8,609 nt of DNA from NCBI GenBank assembly GCA_025937035.1, contig JAICSG010000131.1, positions 1-8,609 on the forward strand, written 5' to 3'. How positions within the stretch are numbered: the first letter of the stretch is position 1; each line of letters begins with the position of its first letter. The notes below the pieces were generated by a model. That model had not been told where the DNA came from, searched no databases, and saw only the letters and a list, made by a program, of their open reading frames with translations. Of the stretch, positions 6,175-8,609 are shown in pieces. The stretch is from Thermoanaerobaculia bacterium (lineage in GTDB: Bacteria; Acidobacteriota; Thermoanaerobaculia; Multivoradales; UBA5704). The translations under genes and the position numbers were made by a program.

Positions 6175-6825
6175 ATGCAAATCCTCAAGGGACTGCTCGA
6201 CTTCGTCCTGCACCTGGACAAGCACCTGAGCCCGATCATCCACGAGTACGGGGCCTGGACGTACCTGCTGCTCTTCGCGATCGTCTTCTGCGAGACGGGG
6301 TTGGTGGTGACCCCCTTTCTCCCCGGCGACTCGCTGCTGTTCGCCGCCGGGGCCTTCGCCGCCAACGGCTCGCTCTCGGTCTGGGCCCTGGCCGGCGCCC
6401 TGATCGCCGCCGCCATCCTGGGGGACACGGCCAACTACTGGATCGGCCACTTCCTGGGCCACCGGCTGCTCAACGCCCGGCGGCGGATCATCAAGCCGGA
6501 GCACATCGCCTACACCCACGAGTTCTTCGAGAAGTACGGCGGCAAGACGATCATCATCGCCCGCTTCGTCCCCATCGTGCGCACCTTCGCGCCGTTCGTG
6601 GCGGGGCTGGGGAGCATGAGCTACGGCCGGTTCATGAGCTACAACGTGGTGGGCGGCTCGGCCTGGGTGCTGCTCTGCACCTTCGCCGGGTACTGGTTCG
6701 GCAACCTCCCCTTCGTGCAGAAGAACTTCTCGCTGGTGGTGCTGATGATCATCGTCCTCTCGCTGCTGCCCGGCCTCTGGGAGGTCTGGCAGGCACGCAA
6801 GCGGGCCCGGGGGTTGGCAAGCTGA
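6175..6825 (+). CDS. dedA: DedA-family inner-membrane protein
   Basis: The 216-residue protein matches E. coli DedA closely in length and in order of motifs. The FCETGLVVTPFLPGDSLLF segment (38-56) carries the acidic pair Glu40 and Asp52. GDTANYWIG (83-91) follows, then the ARFVPIVRTFAPFVAG signature (129-144) with Arg130 and Arg136. These four positions correspond to residues reported as essential in the paralogue YqjA. Hydrophobic segments lie at about 27-46, 52-62, 69-82, 155-176 and 185-201. DedA proteins are implicated in proton-linked membrane homeostasis and, for some members, in flipping undecaprenyl phosphate or phospholipid. The exact substrate here is not shown. No Shine-Dalgarno site precedes the ATG, and the upstream terminator leaves only 30 bases, so a very short leader or leaderless start is possible. 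Its C-terminal tail is basic (QARKRARG) and presumably cytoplasmic. Confidence 0.93.
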   Translation: MQILKGLLDFVLHLDKHLSPIIHEYGAWTYLLLFAIVFCETGLVVTPFLPGDSLLFAAGAFAANGSLSVWALAGALIAAAILGDTANYWIGHFLGHRLLNARRRIIKPEHIAYTHEFFEKYGGKTIIIARFVPIVRTFAPFVAGLGSMSYGRFMSYNVVGGSAWVLLCTFAGYWFGNLPFVQKNFSLVVLMIIVLSLLPGLWEVWQARKRARGLAS

Positions 6826-6843
6826 GCCTATTCGTGAGATACT
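6814..6843 (+). promoter_or_regulatory. Candidate sigma-70 promoter for the RNA helicase gene
   Basis: TTGGCA at 6814-6819 matches 5 of 6 of the -35 consensus. GATACT at 6838-6843 matches 4 of 6 of the -10 consensus, with an 18-base spacer. The -35 lies inside the last codons of dedA. The expected transcript start, near 6850, falls at the base of a perfect hairpin. Assigned by eye only. Confidence 0.4.
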
Positions 6844-6849
6844 ATGAAT

Positions 6850-7012
6850 GCGCCCGCCTCCTGGCGGGCGCGAACATGAAGCGGCTCTGACCTACGAGCC
6901 CGAGCGGCGGCCTCGCCGGCAAGTCCCCGTTCCAAACCTCTTTCGCCGGAAACGTCAATGCGGCGCCACGCCCTTACGCGACGGTGTGTGTGCCCTGGAA
7001 GGATTGCGACGC
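6850..7012 (+). promoter_or_regulatory. Structured 5' leader of the RNA helicase gene
   Basis: If the promoter at 6814-6843 is right, the helicase mRNA has a leader of about 163 bases. It opens with a perfect 9-base-pair hairpin: GCGCCCGCC at 6850-6858, TCCT loop, GGCGGGCGC at 6863-6871. No T-tract follows, so it is a poor intrinsic terminator for dedA. A 5'-terminal stem is known to protect some mRNAs from decay. Farther in, CCGGC and GCCGG elements could pair across about 25 bases, and the last segment has a GTGTGTGTG stretch before the ribosome site. Long leaders are common for cold-induced RNA helicases and cold-shock genes; that this one is cold-regulated is inference. Confidence 0.4.
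6997..7003 (+). promoter_or_regulatory. Ribosome binding site selecting a TTG start for the helicase
   Basis: GGAAGGA lies 9 bases before TTG at 7013. It favours a protein beginning (M)SNFSDFGL, the usual RhlE-type N terminus, over the in-frame ATG at 6848 or GTG at 6984. Confidence 0.75.
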
Positions 7013-8608
<1,596 letters not shown>

Positions 8609-8609
8609 G

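Noticed and set aside
4609..6519. Minus-strand open frame of 636 codons across the secreted-protein gene and dedA
   Set aside because: It spans two well-supported genes and a terminator on the other strand, and its Gly/Arg/Ala-rich translation shows no domain.
6850..6871. Hairpin as an intrinsic terminator of dedA
   Set aside because: No T-run follows the stem on the plus strand (next bases GAACATG), so intrinsic termination is unlikely, although factor-dependent effects cannot be excluded.
6844..6879. Upstream mini-ORF of 11 codons before the helicase
   Set aside because: It has no ribosome site, overlaps the hairpin, and would start before the predicted transcript start. It is most simply chance.
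6848..7012. N-terminal extension of the helicase by 55 residues from ATG at 6848
   Set aside because: The extension is unlike RhlE N termini and runs through the hairpin. The TTG at 7013 has the ribosome site and the expected start sequence.

Overview
The window is a GC-rich stretch of chromosome, very probably from a diderm (Gram-negative-type) bacterium. The case for two membranes is an outer-membrane beta-barrel of the DUF481 family, an exported lipoprotein and several proteins with Sec-type signal peptides. Good Shine-Dalgarno sites combine with alternative starts: TTG twice and GTG once. The mix resembles an environmental lineage such as Acidobacteriota or a deltaproteobacterial relative, but no marker here settles the phylum. 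No phage, transposon, CRISPR array, tRNA or rRNA was seen.

Layout, left to right. On the minus strand, a two-domain phospholipase D/cardiolipin-synthase-like lipoprotein (402-1667) is followed 54 bases downstream by the first 115 codons of a secreted alpha/beta-hydrolase-like protein that runs off the left edge (1-347). They look like one operon. Divergent from it, a DUF481 outer-membrane protein (1860-2720) starts at TTG. It converges, with a 6-base gap, on a large SLC13-type transporter carrying two TrkA-C/RCK-C domains (2727-4496, minus strand). A 127-base divergent intergenic region with two small inverted repeats separates the transporter from a secreted protein (4624-6081). That protein has an unrecognised N-terminal region and two C-terminal beta-repeats, each with four cysteines. 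An intrinsic terminator closes this gene. The DedA-family membrane protein gene follows (6175-6825), then a promoter-like element and a structured leader of about 160 bases. The last gene is a complete DEAD-box RNA helicase of the RhlE type, starting at TTG (7013-8608).

Most of the genes concern the cell envelope: phospholipid-type chemistry, outer-membrane barrel, ion/anion transport, secreted repeat protein, and lipid-carrier or membrane homeostasis through DedA. They are mostly separate transcription units, and I see no single dedicated pathway joining them. The points most worth a second look are the structured leader of the helicase gene, the lipoprotein form of the cardiolipin-synthase-like enzyme, the unrecognised domain of the 485-residue secreted protein, and the tight terminator-to-start spacing at dedA. 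I do not see convincing evidence of a wholly new system.
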